A DNA stretch of 64,000 nt from Lycium barbarum (taxonomy: Eukaryota; Streptophyta; Magnoliopsida; Solanales; Solanaceae): assembly GCF_019175385.1 (NCBI RefSeq), contig NC_083342.1:116064376-116128375 (forward strand), read 5' to 3'. Positions 22,532 through 35,058 of this stretch are shown in pieces. Below the pieces are notes generated by a model. That model saw only the letters and a list, made by a program, of their open reading frames with translations, was not told where the DNA came from and searched no databases. The translations under genes were made by a program, and so were the position numbers. Position 1 is the first letter of the stretch; every line of letters starts with the position of its first letter.

Positions 22532-24235
22532 GAATCTACATACCTTTTTATATAGACTTAATGCATATGTGATCTCTTAAATTTGCCCAATTTTTCCATT
22601 TGACACTTCAACTAAGTGTTGTTCCTATTGAACCCCTGAACTCGTCCTTAATGTGTCTATCAAACCCCCTAAATTTTATTTTTATTAGAAGCAGAAATTA
22701 AATTGGGGAAATGAAGATGGAGTAATATTTTAGACATGTGGTAAGCTATTCTTTAGGTCATGGATGTGACGGTTTCTGTTGGTTCTGCTCTTCCACTGTC
22801 AACTCAATTAAGAGCTACTCCTTTTTTTTTTTCTCTCAATTGCTGCCAATTGATAAGTTGATATTTTTCCAAACTTATCTTTTTTTTTTTTAATCTTAGA
22901 TTTTTGAGTTGTTTGATTGATAAAATAGTGCATTTAATGTTGTTTATTTCCATTTTACAGGTTTTACGTGATTGAGAAGTGATCGAGAAGAAACCGAGTG
23001 AAAACAAGTCAAAAAGAGGCCAAATTGAAGAAATGAGAAAAATGCAAAAAATGATAGATCTGCAATATCTAAAATCCGAGACTTATTTTGTTATCTTTGG
23101 ACTTGAAAAAATTGGGAACTATAAAAGCAAGACTTGGAGAAATTATTATCATCTTCGGGCATTCATACAAGTTTTGAAGAGCTAGGGTTCTTACACTCAC
23201 AAATGAGGAATGAAGATTTGAAGACTTTGATGAGAATTTCTTAATCCTTTACTCATTTCTTCTTTTCCTTGTTATGTATTGACTATCTAAGTGTGTAGCA
23301 TTTTATTCCTTCACTTGAAACTTATTTATAGGAATATACATTGTTAAAGTTTGGATTAGAACTTTTGCTATGCTTATGTATTACTGATTTTTATTTCTAA
23401 TGAAGTGGGTTTTAGTTTCTTTAATTAATCTTGTTCCTTAATGTTTCTTAAGGGATTAGCTAAACCTAGAACTCACCCATTTACTTCGATTTGAGCTCGA
23501 AAGAGGAAAATTGAGGTTGAGAAAGATTAATTTACAAAAATTTGGGGCTTTAAACCTCATCTAATAACTTGAGCTAGGAATTGGAAAGTTAACTTGAGAT
23601 TTAATTGGTAGTGCTTAATATGTACACTCTAAATTTTGGAAAAGTTTAGAGTGAAATTCATTGATTTGGTTGAGATTTTAGAAACCATTATCTATTAACA
23701 TAAACTCGCTCTTAGTTGTAAAATCATAAAATACATGGGATCGTTACTTGACAGTAATTTCCCTTGTATCCATGCTTGTGACTATTGAACAGTTTACTTA
23801 CTTTTTAGGTTAGTTTTATCTTTGTTAATTTTTAAATAAAAAAACAAATATTGAAAAAGGGTTTGGCTTTAGCTTAGTTGGTGATAAATATTTTACTTTC
23901 TTAATCGCCTTTATATTGTTCTCTGTGGGATTCGACCCCAACTCATAGTTGGGTAAATTATATTGCGAAGACCATGTAAACTCTTTCTTTGAGGAGTGGA
24001 TTTGGACGTTATCACTAATCTTAGCTAAAAGATGGCATAATTAAATTAGAGTATACATTAGCATGTTGCTACATTAAAGATGGAATACTATGTAAGTCAG
24101 ATGATGTTTGATAGAACACTTGAGGACGAGTTTAGGAGTTTAACAGGAACAACACTTAGTTGAGGTGCCAAATGGAAAAAAGAGGGCAAGTTAGGTGCAT
24201 ATGCATTAGCCCTCTATAAAAAGGTATGTAGAATC
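22532..24235. mobile_element. Inverted-repeat element (~1.7 kb), class uncertain
   Basis: The left end (gaatctacatacctttttat ...) and the reverse complement of the right end (gattctacatacctttttat ...) match over more than 100 bp, including ctaatgcatatg and caactaagtgttgttcct. The interior looks retroelement-derived, with a ctctgtgggattcgacccc block and a purine-rich gagaagaaaccgagtgaaaa stretch. No convincing target duplication was found, so the type is unproven. A Mutator-like element carrying old sequence is one option. Confidence 0.5.
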
Positions 24236-24432
24236 GTCATGGAGCATTTTCTTCGGCTCACGAGAAGAAAGCTTTATATAAGTTTTGGTCTAATCTAGCT
24301 AGACCATAGATACAACAGAAGAAATATACCATTTTATTTTTTATTTCTATAAATACAATTGTAGTGGTAATATGCACATTTGCCAATTTAATATCCTGCA
24401 CAATCTTGAGTCTCTTGACAGATACTAACATA

Positions 24433-27400
24433 TCATATGTCAGCCCAATACGGTACTCCACTTGCTGGGATCCAGGATTCCCCCTGTATGAAATTTCTCA
24501 CTGTAAATGGGCTTGCTTCATTGACATCACGTAGCACATGAAAACCAGGCCAATTTACTCTGTTTCCAGTATTAGCACCACTGCCTGTATTCATGTACTC
24601 ACCATAATATAATGTTGAAAGTGCAAAATTACCACTCCATTCTTTCCACCCTCTTGGATGAATCAATCCATCCAAATCCGTCTTAATGAATACCGTCCTC
24701 GAATATTTTTTCCATGGTCTTCCTAGGTAATTTTTGAAACTCCCTTTAACAGCACTGAATTCTGAGGATGGAGAAACTCGCGAGTTCAGTATAACAATCC
24801 CAGTATTTTCATTCGCGTCGTCCCTTCCCTGTGCTGTTATCAGGTTGGATTGGTGATCCATTGGCCTCTTTACAAAAATGTCGCAGTTTTGAAACACTGC
24901 AGATGCATCACCAAATATGAAGTCGATAGTGCCGTATATGTGACAATCGCGATAAAATTGTCTCAACGAGTGTACTAAGAGTGTGTCTTGGTAACCTTTA
25001 AAGCTGCAGCGATAGAAAATGGAGAGATCTGAGCTCACACTTAATGCCACTGCTTGATGCTTGTGTGGCCCTGCTGAGTTCTCAAATGTCATGTCCCTTG
25101 CCCAAAATCCATCACCAGACACACCTACAATCAAAATAAAATTGTTTTAAGCTAATATATATGTCGCGGTCAATAAAAAGTAAAATGAAAATCATGAATG
25201 TCAAAGCTAAAATCTTGACAGAGACAAAATATACTAGGTGAATTAGTTCTTCTCATCTGCCTACGTATTGGTGACCAGAGTTTTTCGGTGTTTGTGCTAG
25301 TGAGAAACAATATATACCCGGTGGAATAGTCGACGCGTGCCACGTCAAACTGAATTGAGCACCACCGTCATGCAAAAAAGGTATGTCGCTTGATAAAGTC
25401 ATTATGATTTAATTTAATTTCTAGCTTAATACTTAAGGCTTACCAAATGTAGCTGAGCCCAAGGTGCTAGCTCCATCTTGGACATTTTTATTGCCAGCAA
25501 CAACGGTTTTGTCAATGCCATCACCAACAAACATCAAATTCTCGAGTCCCCTTCCAATTTCTACATTTTCGCGGTATATGCCAGATTTGACATACACAAT
25601 TGTTCTTTCTGGACGTGTCATTCGAGAGAGCGCAGCCACAGCCTCGTTGATGGTTTTATAATTGCCAGAACCATCTTGTGCAACTACTACATCAGCTTTG
25701 GATGTTGCTGCATTCCATGATGCCAAAAGCCCCTTGCCTTCACTAGAGCTAATTGGTCTCTGTTGTGCCCCTGTCACCAAAAATGAAGGGTTAATTAGTT
25801 TTGCTAGGTTTCCAATGTGTTGGAGTCCCACAAAAAAATACCACTGGTATTTCATGCAGAGTTTTAACTTCTGAGTTCTGTACATAGACAATAATATATT
25901 TACACTATCGGGTTGTTTAAATTATGTTCCAAATGAATTCACATAAGTAAAATTAATAATCTAAAAATAAGAAAGTGACTTTTTACATCAGGTTAAATCT
26001 TACTGACCCAGTAAATATTACTCCTTTTGTTCCACTTTGTTTGAATCATATATCCTTAATATTGGTGCGTTTTAAAAAAAATGACATGTTGCTATATTTC
26101 CTTAATGAGAAGTTATGCTATGGGGGTGTTAAATTCACAAGTTTTAAAAATTTATAATCATGATATTTTTTTAAAAAAATTAACTTAAAATAGCCATCCA
26201 TCAAAACATTAAACTAGGCGGCGGGTATACAATATATGTATAATTAATGCATAATACATCTATAATCTAGTATAATCATTGCATAATCTATGTATACTAG
26301 CTAGGGCCGCTTATTGAGTGGATAATTATGCTTATGCTTAGCGGTTCGGTTTATTGATTATCGGCTTTGAAATATACAAATCCGCCGGCCAACCGATAAA
26401 ATATCGGTTGGTCCGGTATCGAGTTAGCAATTATCTGACGGTTAACGAACGGTGTATCTGCTAAATCTAAGATAAAACAAAGAAACCTTGTATGTAACAA
26501 CTATCACTTTAAAATAACTCTAAGCTCCATGGTACCTTCTTTCTCAGTGAAATTTTCCCACCTTACCTCAAAAAGGGCTTCTTTTGATTCTGCTAATTTT
26601 TGCTAAATGCCAGCTTAGTTAAAAATATCAGATTTTGCTAACATCACATAGATGGATAGAATCCTAGAATTACACAGAGACTTGTTGTGCTCGTTATTTC
26701 CTAAAACTAAGAGGTGAATAGATTATAGAATACTCAATAGTGAATATGAATGCGGCTTTAGCTTTAGGGTTTTCAATAAATACAAAACCCTAAATACTTT
26801 ATATATAGGGGTAAAATGTAAATATGCTAATTCTTAGCCGGTTAACGGTTTACCCGTTAAGAAAATTGAATAATTCGCCCTCGCACCAATAGACCGTTAA
26901 CTATAAAATTTTAATCTGTTCTCCAACCGTTAGTCCGATAACCCAATATCAATAAGCCAATTTTACGGTTGGGTTATTGGTTACGGTTCGAATTTGAACA
27001 ACCCTAATATTAGCTAGGAAAATAAGCAACAAATTCAACTATTATTTCAAAGATTCCAAAATATTATGACATGTTTAAAATTGCAAACTTAAAAAGTCAA
27101 CCTTTCTTTATTAAATATAAAATCACGCGTGGTTAATGTAATTAATTGTGATACGTGCCAAAACAAAACTCACCCTTTCTAGGCTTATTCCTTCCGTTAC
27201 TCCTTAGTTGTCCATAACGAAACAAAGCACCCTTAAGCAACAAAGTCAAGTTTCGAGTCTCTTCACTTTTATAAGCCAAACCTTTCTCTTCCAACCCATC
27301 TAAGCAACTCCTATGACTTGCTAGTGCTGCACTTAACCAAGTAATAACATCATCGTGGTTGTAATACGTCTCATTAGAGACTAGCCTAGCTAGCCTTGGC

Positions 27401-27636
27401 TCAGTGTCTTCATAAAGCTTTACACACTCATCACTGCTCCCAAATTTATTTATCGAACCATGTTGGTCCGCGGCTTTGTCAATTCCTTTTAGACCCCGAG
27501 CCCACTTCATTGCACTTAGCACCCCATGCCTTGTTCTTTCGACCGCCTCATTATTAACAATATCTTGCTTGCTAGTGACAACATTAGCAACAATGGCTAA
27601 ACCTAGAAGAAAGATGGTGAAATTCCAGCTGGACAT
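24433..27636 (-). CDS. Pectin methylesterase with N-terminal inhibitor-like pro-region (3 exons)
   Basis: A secreted cell-wall enzyme that removes methyl esters from homogalacturonan. Exons 27636-27174, 25770-25444 and 25124-24433 join in frame to 493 aa. Residues 1-22 (MSSWNFTIFLLGLAIVANVV...) look like a signal peptide. Exon 1 codes for a pectinesterase-inhibitor-like pro-region, and exons 2-3 for the beta-helix enzyme starting at DVVVAQDGSGNYKTINEA. Catalytic residues are intact: Q287 (HQAVAL), Q309 and D310 (YQDTL), D331 (IDFIFG), R399 and W401 (LGRPW). The pro-region is odd. It keeps the later cysteines (DECVKLY, HRSCLDG) but I see no first Cys pair, and no RKLL/RRLL processing site before the enzyme. 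Intron 1 (1.4 kb) contains a hAT MITE. A second pectin methylesterase lies 34 kb away in the opposite orientation, with a different exon plan, so the two are not a simple recent duplicate pair. Confidence 0.92.
26302..27006. mobile_element. hAT-like MITE in intron 1 of the minus-strand pectin methylesterase
   Basis: Ends TAGGGCCG and CAACCCTA are imperfect inverted repeats. Flanks atactagc (26294-26301) and atattagc (27007-27014) form an 8-bp duplication with one mismatch. The ends are rich in cggttcggttt/aaccgtaa and accgatta motifs resembling the other hAT MITEs here. It makes up half of the 1.4-kb intron. Confidence 0.72.
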
Positions 27637-27696
27637 TTTTTTTTTCTTTTGGATTCAGTAGAGATTTAATGTTTGAAGACAATTTGGAAGGACATG

Positions 27697-27706
27697 TATA
27701 TATAAA
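27697..27706 (-). promoter_or_regulatory. TATA box of the minus-strand pectin methylesterase
   Basis: On the minus strand tttatatata lies about 60 bases upstream of the ATG at 27636, the normal spacing for a short plant leader. Confidence 0.6.
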
Positions 27707-29587
27707 GGTACTTGCAGACTGTTACACATAGATGAAGGCATAGACATGTGTCGATGATTTTCTACTTGCTGAGTGAAGCGCAAATTTTGGACGTTTCTAT
27801 GAAAACGGTGCGCATTAAATCTTTCTGAAGAATAGACATTCAACACTACAATGTTTTGTCACGAGGTTTTAGCTAGCTTAGCTAGTGCTTTTTAACAGAT
27901 TGAGGATTAAAGAGAGATCATATATAAAAGTCAGATTTTCATGTAACAAAGGGTAGAAAACTAAGCCATGCATGCATCATGATAGATTCAACACATTTTT
28001 ACTATATTTTTGGTGGGGTAAAACATTAAAGATATATACATATATGATCGTGTGGGAGTAGATCGAAATAGAGGAAGAACCCCTCCACGTTGTTTGTCAT
28101 AGTTCGATTCAGTATTAATTTCTTTTTTAAAAAAAGGAGAACTTAATATTAATATTTGTGGTCTAATACGTACATATACTCGTATACCAGACAGTTGGAA
28201 CTTGTCTTAAACATGATATTCGGGTGACTGTGAAAACTTTTGATCAAAAAATATAGAATTTGTTATTCTTTTCTACAACTTATAAGGAGATATTGCCAAA
28301 TAAAGTGGAGGAATTGGAGTATTTGTTTCAGGATTCGATTCACGCTTACAACAAATAGTCTAAATGCAATTACCTTCTAAGTAATCTAATAGCTTAAATA
28401 CAGTATATTATAAGTTATTGGTGTATAAAATATTAATATTAATTTGAGAAAGAAATACAGTAGTTCCACATTACCATTTACCAGTTACAATACTACAAAA
28501 ATTTTTAAACTCGGAAAGGCGGTACTTAGTAGTTGAGGTATGCACGTAAGAGACAGCTAGCTACTTCACGAGTAGTATCCTTCCTGTGCGGAGCCAATGT
28601 GGTAGATGAAAGTTGATGACGTGGTTAGCTCACGTAATTCCAAACGGCTGACAACAGAGCTAGTGACTAGTTATCTTCTTGCTCTGAGTCTTGAGCTTTT
28701 GTTTTACACATTTGCTGATAGGATCAAGCTCTACAAATTACACTGATACAGAAGGTTGTATTTTATTGTTAGAAAAAATGGCATAATATGAAACAATTAA
28801 AAATTAAAAAAAGAAGAAGTAAGCATTGTTTTAAACTAAGACAAAGGAGTAGTTCTCTATTTTTGTAGCCTTTGACCATGTAAGTTAGAGCAACTGACTT
28901 GAACGAGCAAGGGCCCAAGTAGGCTGGGATACTTTTGGCTGTTACAGCCTAAGGACTGGATCGAACCTTGGCCCACATGTAAATGTCGAGAGTTTTCTTG
29001 CAGGAAATTATACCCAATGGATTTGGAAATCGCAAATTCTTGATTTTGGACTTTTGACCCCACTTGTCTACCAGATGAACTTTCAAGTCAAAAGTCAAAA
29101 GTATTGCCTATGGGACAAACTTGTTAAACTTAAATTTTGCCCATTGACCTTACCACTACTGAAAAATTACTATTTTCCCACTGAATTTTCCACTAAAAAA
29201 GTGGCTATTTCCACTGAATGTTGCTGGAAAAACCTAAATAGTGGAGTAGTGTTTTTACACGAAAAAATTATGAAGTTTTCCAGCGTTTCAATGAGAATTT
29301 GTTTCCCACCATGGTTTTTCAAGTGAGCTAGTTCGGTGGGAATAAGGTGGGAAAATCATATCTTATAGCACAAATTTCACATTGAATATCGATAAAAAAA
29401 CTATATTTCTAACGGTGTACCACCTGATCCGCTAAATATCTTTTTTCTGTTGGACCAAAATATGCTCAAAAACGAATCATAACTCAAACAGAATAGCTCA
29501 AGTTTAGGCATATATATTAAGTAGGTTCCCTATTAAGGGCTGATCTTTTATTTTTTATGTAGAAAGATATCAGTTTAGACAGAAGAG
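27707..29587. other. Upstream spacer of the minus-strand pectin methylesterase
   Basis: AT-rich sequence with no convincing gene. At 29153-29251 a short stretch starts cactactg and ends agtagtg like a CACTA terminus, but no target duplication is present. Confidence 0.4.
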
Positions 29588-29734
29588 ATGAAGTTATTAG
29601 AGGTGGGCGGGGAAATGTCAAAGACTATAACGGCAAGACGTGCTGCTAAGAGAAGGGTGTACGACATTGAGCAGGGCAAGTCCCCGAAGTACACAAAATT
29701 ATACAAGACTTGTCAAGTAACTATATATGATTAA
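29588..29734 (+). other. 48-codon basic ORF at the edge of a tandem duplication, function unknown
   Basis: ATG at 29588 opens MKLLEVGGEMSKTITARR, then AAKRRVYDIEQGKSPKYT, and ends at TAA near 29734. Composition is coding-like (basic, GC-richer than its surroundings). The AKRRVYDI stretch recalls E2F-type DNA-binding motifs, but this is too short to assign. Its second half recurs at 30551 in the duplicated copy. It may be a gene fragment or chance. Confidence 0.25.
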
Positions 29735-31253
29735 TTAATTTAGCAGCTGCACATAAATAATTAGGAAAATTTTTTGGTAAAAAATTATTTGTTCTCATGT
29801 TCATACCAAATAAAGATTACTCTCACTTAAAAATATGTAGTCTAACTTTATTGAATCACTTAATCATGACAAATTAATATATATTGAAATAAATATTAGG
29901 TGCTAATCTACTTTTACTTATATTTTTTTTCCATTTTAATCCAACTCCTAATTTCCCACTACTGGCAGGGGTCTGCCAACGGAACACCCCCCCCCCCCCC
30001 GCACCTCACCCCCACTCCTCCAGGCTTAATTAGAAAGGAAAAGAACTCAAATTTTCAAGGAATTATTTTATCCCGTACAACATATTACAGATGTGATTTT
30101 TATCTTAGGGCCCGTAACTCAACTTATTTTTTTTGGCTTATAAGTTGTTTTCAGCTTATAAGCTGTTTTTTTTAAGCTAAGCCAAACGGATCTTTATTTT
30201 TTTGGGCTTATTTTAAACACAAAATAGCTTATAAAAACTGGCCAGCCAGCACTCAAAAAAGCTGAAAACAACTTATAAGCTGTTTTCAGCAACTTATAAG
30301 CCAATTCAAAGGGCTCTAGATGACTTCAGTCCTTATCCTTGTCTACTTTGAGAAGTTTGCTTCTTACGTTGTTTATATAGCAAAGTCATTTCATGACAAA
30401 TTAAGGCGGCTTGCTTTTTTGACATTTCTAGCTTTTTTGTATGATTTCAATTCCAATCAAATTTTGAACAAAAACTAATTACTTAGTTTAAGATAAGTTC
30501 CTCAGTTTCCATTAAAGTCAAAATGTTTGACCAAAAAAAAACTGAAGCTGAGAAGGGTGTACGACATTGAGCAGGGCAAGTCCCCGAAGTACACAAAATT
30601 ATACAAGACTTATCAAGTAACTATATATGATTAATTAATTTAGCAGCTACACATAAATAATTAGGAAATTTTTTTGATAAAAAATTATTTGTACTCATGT
30701 TCATACCAAATAAAAATTACTCACTTAAAAATATGTAGTGTAACTTTATTGAATCACTTAACCATGACAAATTAATATATATTGAAATAAATATTAGGTG
30801 CTAATCAACCTTTACTTATATTTTTTTTTTCCCCATTTTAATCCAACTCCTAATTTCCCACTACTGGTAGGGGTCTGCCAACACGACACCCCCCTCCCCC
30901 CTCCCCCTCCCCCTCCTCCAGGCTTAATTAGAAAGGAAAAGAACTCCAATTTCCAAGGAATTATTTTATCCCGTACAATACAACATATTACAGATGTGAA
31001 GATTTTTATCTTAGATGACTTCAGTCTTATCCTTGGTCTGCTTTGACAAGTTTGCTTCTTACGTTGTTTATATAGCAAAGTCATCTCCTGACAAATTAAG
31101 GCGGCTTGGTTTTTTGACATTTCTAGCTTTTTTGTATGATTTCAATTCCAATCAAATTTTGAACAAAAACTAATTACTTAGTTTAAGATAAGTTCCTCAG
31201 TTTCCATTAAAGTCAAGATGTTTGACCAAAAAAAAAAAAAAAAACTGAAGCTG
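29651..31253 (+). repeat. Tandem direct duplication (units 29651-30550 and 30551-31253)
   Basis: Both units begin agaagggtgtacgacattg and end actgaagctg, with near-identical sequence between, including a C-rich tract and a run of A near the end. Unit 1 is longer because a 208-bp MITE (30109-30316) is inserted in it. Without the MITE and its duplication the units are about 689 and 703 bp. High identity implies a recent duplication. Confidence 0.88.
30109..30316. mobile_element. Small MITE (208 bp) in unit 1 of the tandem duplication
   Basis: The ends, ggcccgtaactcaactta and taagccaattcaaagggctc, are roughly inverted. Internal gcttataagctg/cagcttataagc copies make it strongly self-complementary. 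The uninterrupted second unit reads cttagatgac, so the target duplication is the 3-bp tag (30106-30108, 30317-30319). The superfamily is unassigned. Confidence 0.7.
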
Positions 31254-31685
31254 ATAAAGTTCTCTCTGTGCGTGTACGTATGTGTGTCTTCTTTGATTTT
31301 TTGTGAAGGCAAATATTTATGCACGAAAATTATTTAAATTGGTTCATCTGCAAAGCAGTTAACGTGTTCCCATCAATCCAAATCACTTGGTTAGGCTCAG
31401 GATTTCTTGAATCTATTATTAATGCAGTGCACTGGTACTTTGGATTTAGAAGCAATCTATCTAACTCAAATTTGACTCAAATATCTTGTAGTAGCTTTAA
31501 TTTCTCCGTTGAAGCTTGCAACAATGTATATCCAGTCCGATACAGTAATTTTAGTTCTTCTGTTTTCTCTTATAAAGAATTTTTAAGTTATATGCATTGA
31601 CAGCTTCTAATTTGTATCCCCTTTGGTATAATTAATTTATCCGGATTATTTTATTTGTTTTGGGGTGGATTAAAAAAAGAAGATA
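31254..31685. other. Spacer
   Basis: AT-rich sequence between the tandem duplication and the first hAT MITE. No gene or repeat was recognised. Confidence 0.4.
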
Positions 31686-31693
31686 CATTTAAT

Positions 31694-32627
31694 TAGGGGT
31701 GTACATGGATCGGGTTGGTTCGGATTTTTTAAACACCAAACCAAACCAATTGCGTCGGGTTTTTAAATTTATACACCAAACCAAACTAATAAAATTCGGG
31801 TTTTTCAACCTCGGGTTTTCTCGGGTTATTCGGTTTTTCGGGTTTTTCGGGTTTTTTTTTTCCGGAATAGTCTTGATGCAAAACATATATACTTTTACTT
31901 CAAATATTTCTTTAGTCCTAGTAAGATACAACTATAGTTAAGGTGTTTCTTAAGAAAATAACACAAAATGTGAGAAGAGTGATGACATTGTATTAAAATA
32001 TTCAACAAAAGATAATAAAATTGGTTAACATAAATATTGTTAATTAATAAGTCATAAAGAAAATGACCATAATCTAAAAATACTAAGTCATGCTAAAATA
32101 AGTACAACTAATAAGTACAAATTACATAACAAAGAAAAAAACCTTAAGTTATGTATTTTCACTCTGTAAACCAGTTATGCAAAATTAAAGAATAGATATC
32201 CAACATTATTATCATTCCTAGTGGTAAATTGAATTTCTTTTATTAGCATTAGTGTTGAGTTGGTTTTGGTTTGGACTTATTTGAGTTATTAACATCCATA
32301 GGATATAAAACTTATTGACATTCAAAATTCTAAGTTCAAGCTTGAATAATATGATAATAAATAAAAAAAGTACGAAAAAATTTAAGAAATATTTAAATTA
32401 CATTACAAATAAATTTTTTTATGTATAAAGTATTTTAAAAATTGAATACATATAATGTCGGGTTGGTTTGGTTCGGTTTGACTTTTTTTAGCTAAAACCA
32501 AACCAAACCAATTATGGTCGGGTTTTTTTTTCAACACCAAACCAAGTCAAACCAAACCACTAGTCGGGTTTTTTTCTCGGTTTGACTCGGTTTGGTGCGG
32601 TTTTTCGATTTACTTTGTACACCCCTA
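31694..32627. mobile_element. hAT MITE copy 1 (934 bp)
   Basis: It starts TAGGGGTGTACA and ends TGTACACCCCTA, with a perfect 8-bp duplication catttaat at 31686-31693 and 32628-32635. Both ends are dense in cgggtt/tcggttt/aaaccaaacc motifs. There is no transposase. A second, inverted copy starts 137 bp downstream and is split by the Gypsy element, so this copy shows the uninterrupted sequence. Confidence 0.9.
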
Positions 32628-32764
32628 CATTTAATTATGGGTTGGAATCCTCTATTATGTCACTTTTTGTGCCATTATGATCGATTTATGTCGCAAAGAG
32701 AATTATGACTATTCATTGAGAATTAAAAAATAGAGAAGAAACTTAAATAAAGGATTATAATTAT

Positions 32765-33172
32765 TAGGGGTGTACAATGTAAACCGACAAACCGCACCAA
32801 ACCGATAAACTGAGTCAAACCAAGAAAAAAACCTGATTAGTGGTTTGGTTCGACTTGGTTTGGTGTTGAAAAAAAAAACCCAACCATAATTGGTTTGGTT
32901 TGGTTTTAACTAAAAAAAGTCAAACCAAATCAAACCAACCTAACATTACATGTATTCGCTTTTTAAAATATTTTATACATAAAAATATTTATTTGTAATG
33001 TAGTTTATAAATATTTCTTAAATTTTTTCATAGTTATTTATCTATTATCATATTATTGAAGCTTGAACTTAGAATTTTGAATGTCAATAATTCTATGAAT
33101 GTTAGTAACTCAAATAAAGTCCAAACCAAAATCAACTCAGCACTAATGTTAATAAAAGAAATTCAATTTACC
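32765..33172. mobile_element. hAT MITE copy 2, left part (continues at 42034)
   Basis: It starts TAGGGGTGTACA and matches the reverse complement of copy 1 up to aaattcaatttacc, where the Gypsy LTR begins. The final ttacc (33168-33172) is the Gypsy target duplication. Confidence 0.88.
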
Positions 33173-35037
33173 TGTAATATCCCACATTTAAATAAGGGTA
33201 TATACGTAATTAGCAAATGCTTGAATAGTGATACTAGTTAATAATTAAACCAAAAACCAAAAGAAAGAAAAAAAAAGATACAATTAATGGGCCTTAGTCC
33301 GTCAAATATGAAATAAGAAAAGGGCAAACTAAAGAGAATGGATTGGAAGTGGCCAGCCACCTTTGAAAACAAAGAAAGAAAAGGACGTGGGTTTGCTTTT
33401 CATTCCACTGAAGAAGCACAAGGAGAACTCTACACAGGAATCAATTAATTAGAGAGAAGGAGAAAAAGAAGGTAATTTTTCAAAACTTATTCTTATTAAT
33501 AAGTTTGAATTTTAATTTGATACAGGAGAAAATGTAGTGTTTAAACCAGTAGCGGGTAACTTTAAACACGGGTTCTATGGAAAACCAACTATTTGATAAA
33601 TGTCTCGTGAATTTGAAATGATGACAAGTGTTGAGACTTAATTTATGGTAGCCTAACAGAGGTTATTTTGGAATGGAACCGAGAAGAATTTGATAGAATA
33701 GGACCCGATTTTTGGGTGGTTCATGAACTTGATACTTAGACTCGTGTTTGTGGTAATATAGATTGATCGAAAGGAGTCATACAGACTGCTTGAATTGACG
33801 GCTTGGTATTTCGACACGAGTACGGTGAGTAGTAATCTTACCACAATTTGTATTTTCATAACCTTCATGGTTTATACATGATTTTGAAAATAAAATGTGT
33901 TACTGATGCTTTGAAATTGCATGTGGGACAAGTCCTTTACTTGATATGGTACCGAACTGTTTACTTGAGATGTTTACCGGTCATTCTAATTGTTTTCACC
34001 ATTACTAGATATGTTTTACCGTTGCTTGAGATATAATTACCGTTTCTGAAATGAAATTACATGATTTGACAAGAATTGAAATGCATGTATTGTTTGAAAA
34101 TGCTTTCATATGAGTATTTATTATTTACAAAGAAAAGTATTAATGGGAGGAGACTTTGAAGGATCCCGTAGCTAACGGCGGGTTCGTTAGACCTGGTGCA
34201 CCTTGTATTTACAGATTACAGTTACAACCCTCGCTAGTGGGAAGATAGAACTAGCATACATGTACCATTTTCCCTCGAGCAGGGACCTATAGTTATATTT
34301 GACTCCTTTTATGAAGGGGTACACATGATATAGATTACATGATCCTTTCTAAACCTCCCAAATATAAGAGTTGATATGACAGTGTTTACCGAGTCTATTA
34401 CCGAATTGTTAAATGATTTCTGCTTACATGAAAACTGACAAGATTGGGTATTGCTACCGTTTTTGCAAAAAGGGCATTTATTTCGTGATATTTTATGAAT
34501 ATTATATAAGCACGTTTTCTGATTTGTCCCCAATAAAAACGGTTGTGGTTAAGTGTTATTACTCACTGAGCAAGCGTCTCACTCCTCGCTATTTTTTTAC
34601 AAAGACCGCAGGTGACGTTGGTGAGGATTACAGTAACTAGAGAGCACGAGTTGAAAGTTCCTGGTGAGCCCCGAATTTGTCCGCGTGGGCCAAGATTCTA
34701 TTATTTATGATGGTCTTTTCTTTTTAACTCTTAGAGTTGCTCCATAGTCATTTGATTTATTCCATGAGTATTCTTTATTCATTTTAGACTGATAACTAGT
34801 ATTAGACGTTTTTCTCGTATTTCAGAGATGTTTTAGTATCATTATGTTGAAAACGGGTTGATTGCATTTAGTTTGGTTGAGATTGGATGTTTCTGTTGTT
34901 GATTTTGAGACAGGAAAGTTTTCGATAGTCATAAAAACAGGGGAAACTCTGTCCGATTTTCTGTAAATTCTCATTAAGACTTGCTTTGGGAATCCTACCC
35001 CATAGCACCGGTCATGGTCCTAAATTGGGTCGTGACA
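33173..35037 (+). repeat. Gypsy 5' LTR (1865 bp)
   Basis: Bounded by TG and CA, with target duplication ttacc at its left. It is nearly identical to 40162-42028. Short ORFs inside recur in the 3' LTR and are not genes. Confidence 0.95.
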
Positions 35038-35041
35038 AATT

Positions 35042-35058
35042 TGGTATCAGAGCCTAGG
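35042..35058 (+). other. Gypsy primer-binding site (initiator-Met tRNA)
   Basis: tggtatcagagcctagg starts four bases after the LTR end and matches the complement of the plant initiator tRNA-Met 3' end. Confidence 0.9.

Noticed and set aside
29153..29251. CACTA-like termini (cactactg ... agtagtg)
   Set aside because: No 3-bp target duplication and only 7 bp of inverted terminal match.
30812..31120. Gly-rich ORF on the minus strand
   Set aside because: Produced by a C-rich tract in the tandem duplication.
33653..34640. Four short ORFs repeated at 40644-41631
   Set aside because: They lie in the two Gypsy LTRs and are duplicated for that reason, not as genes.
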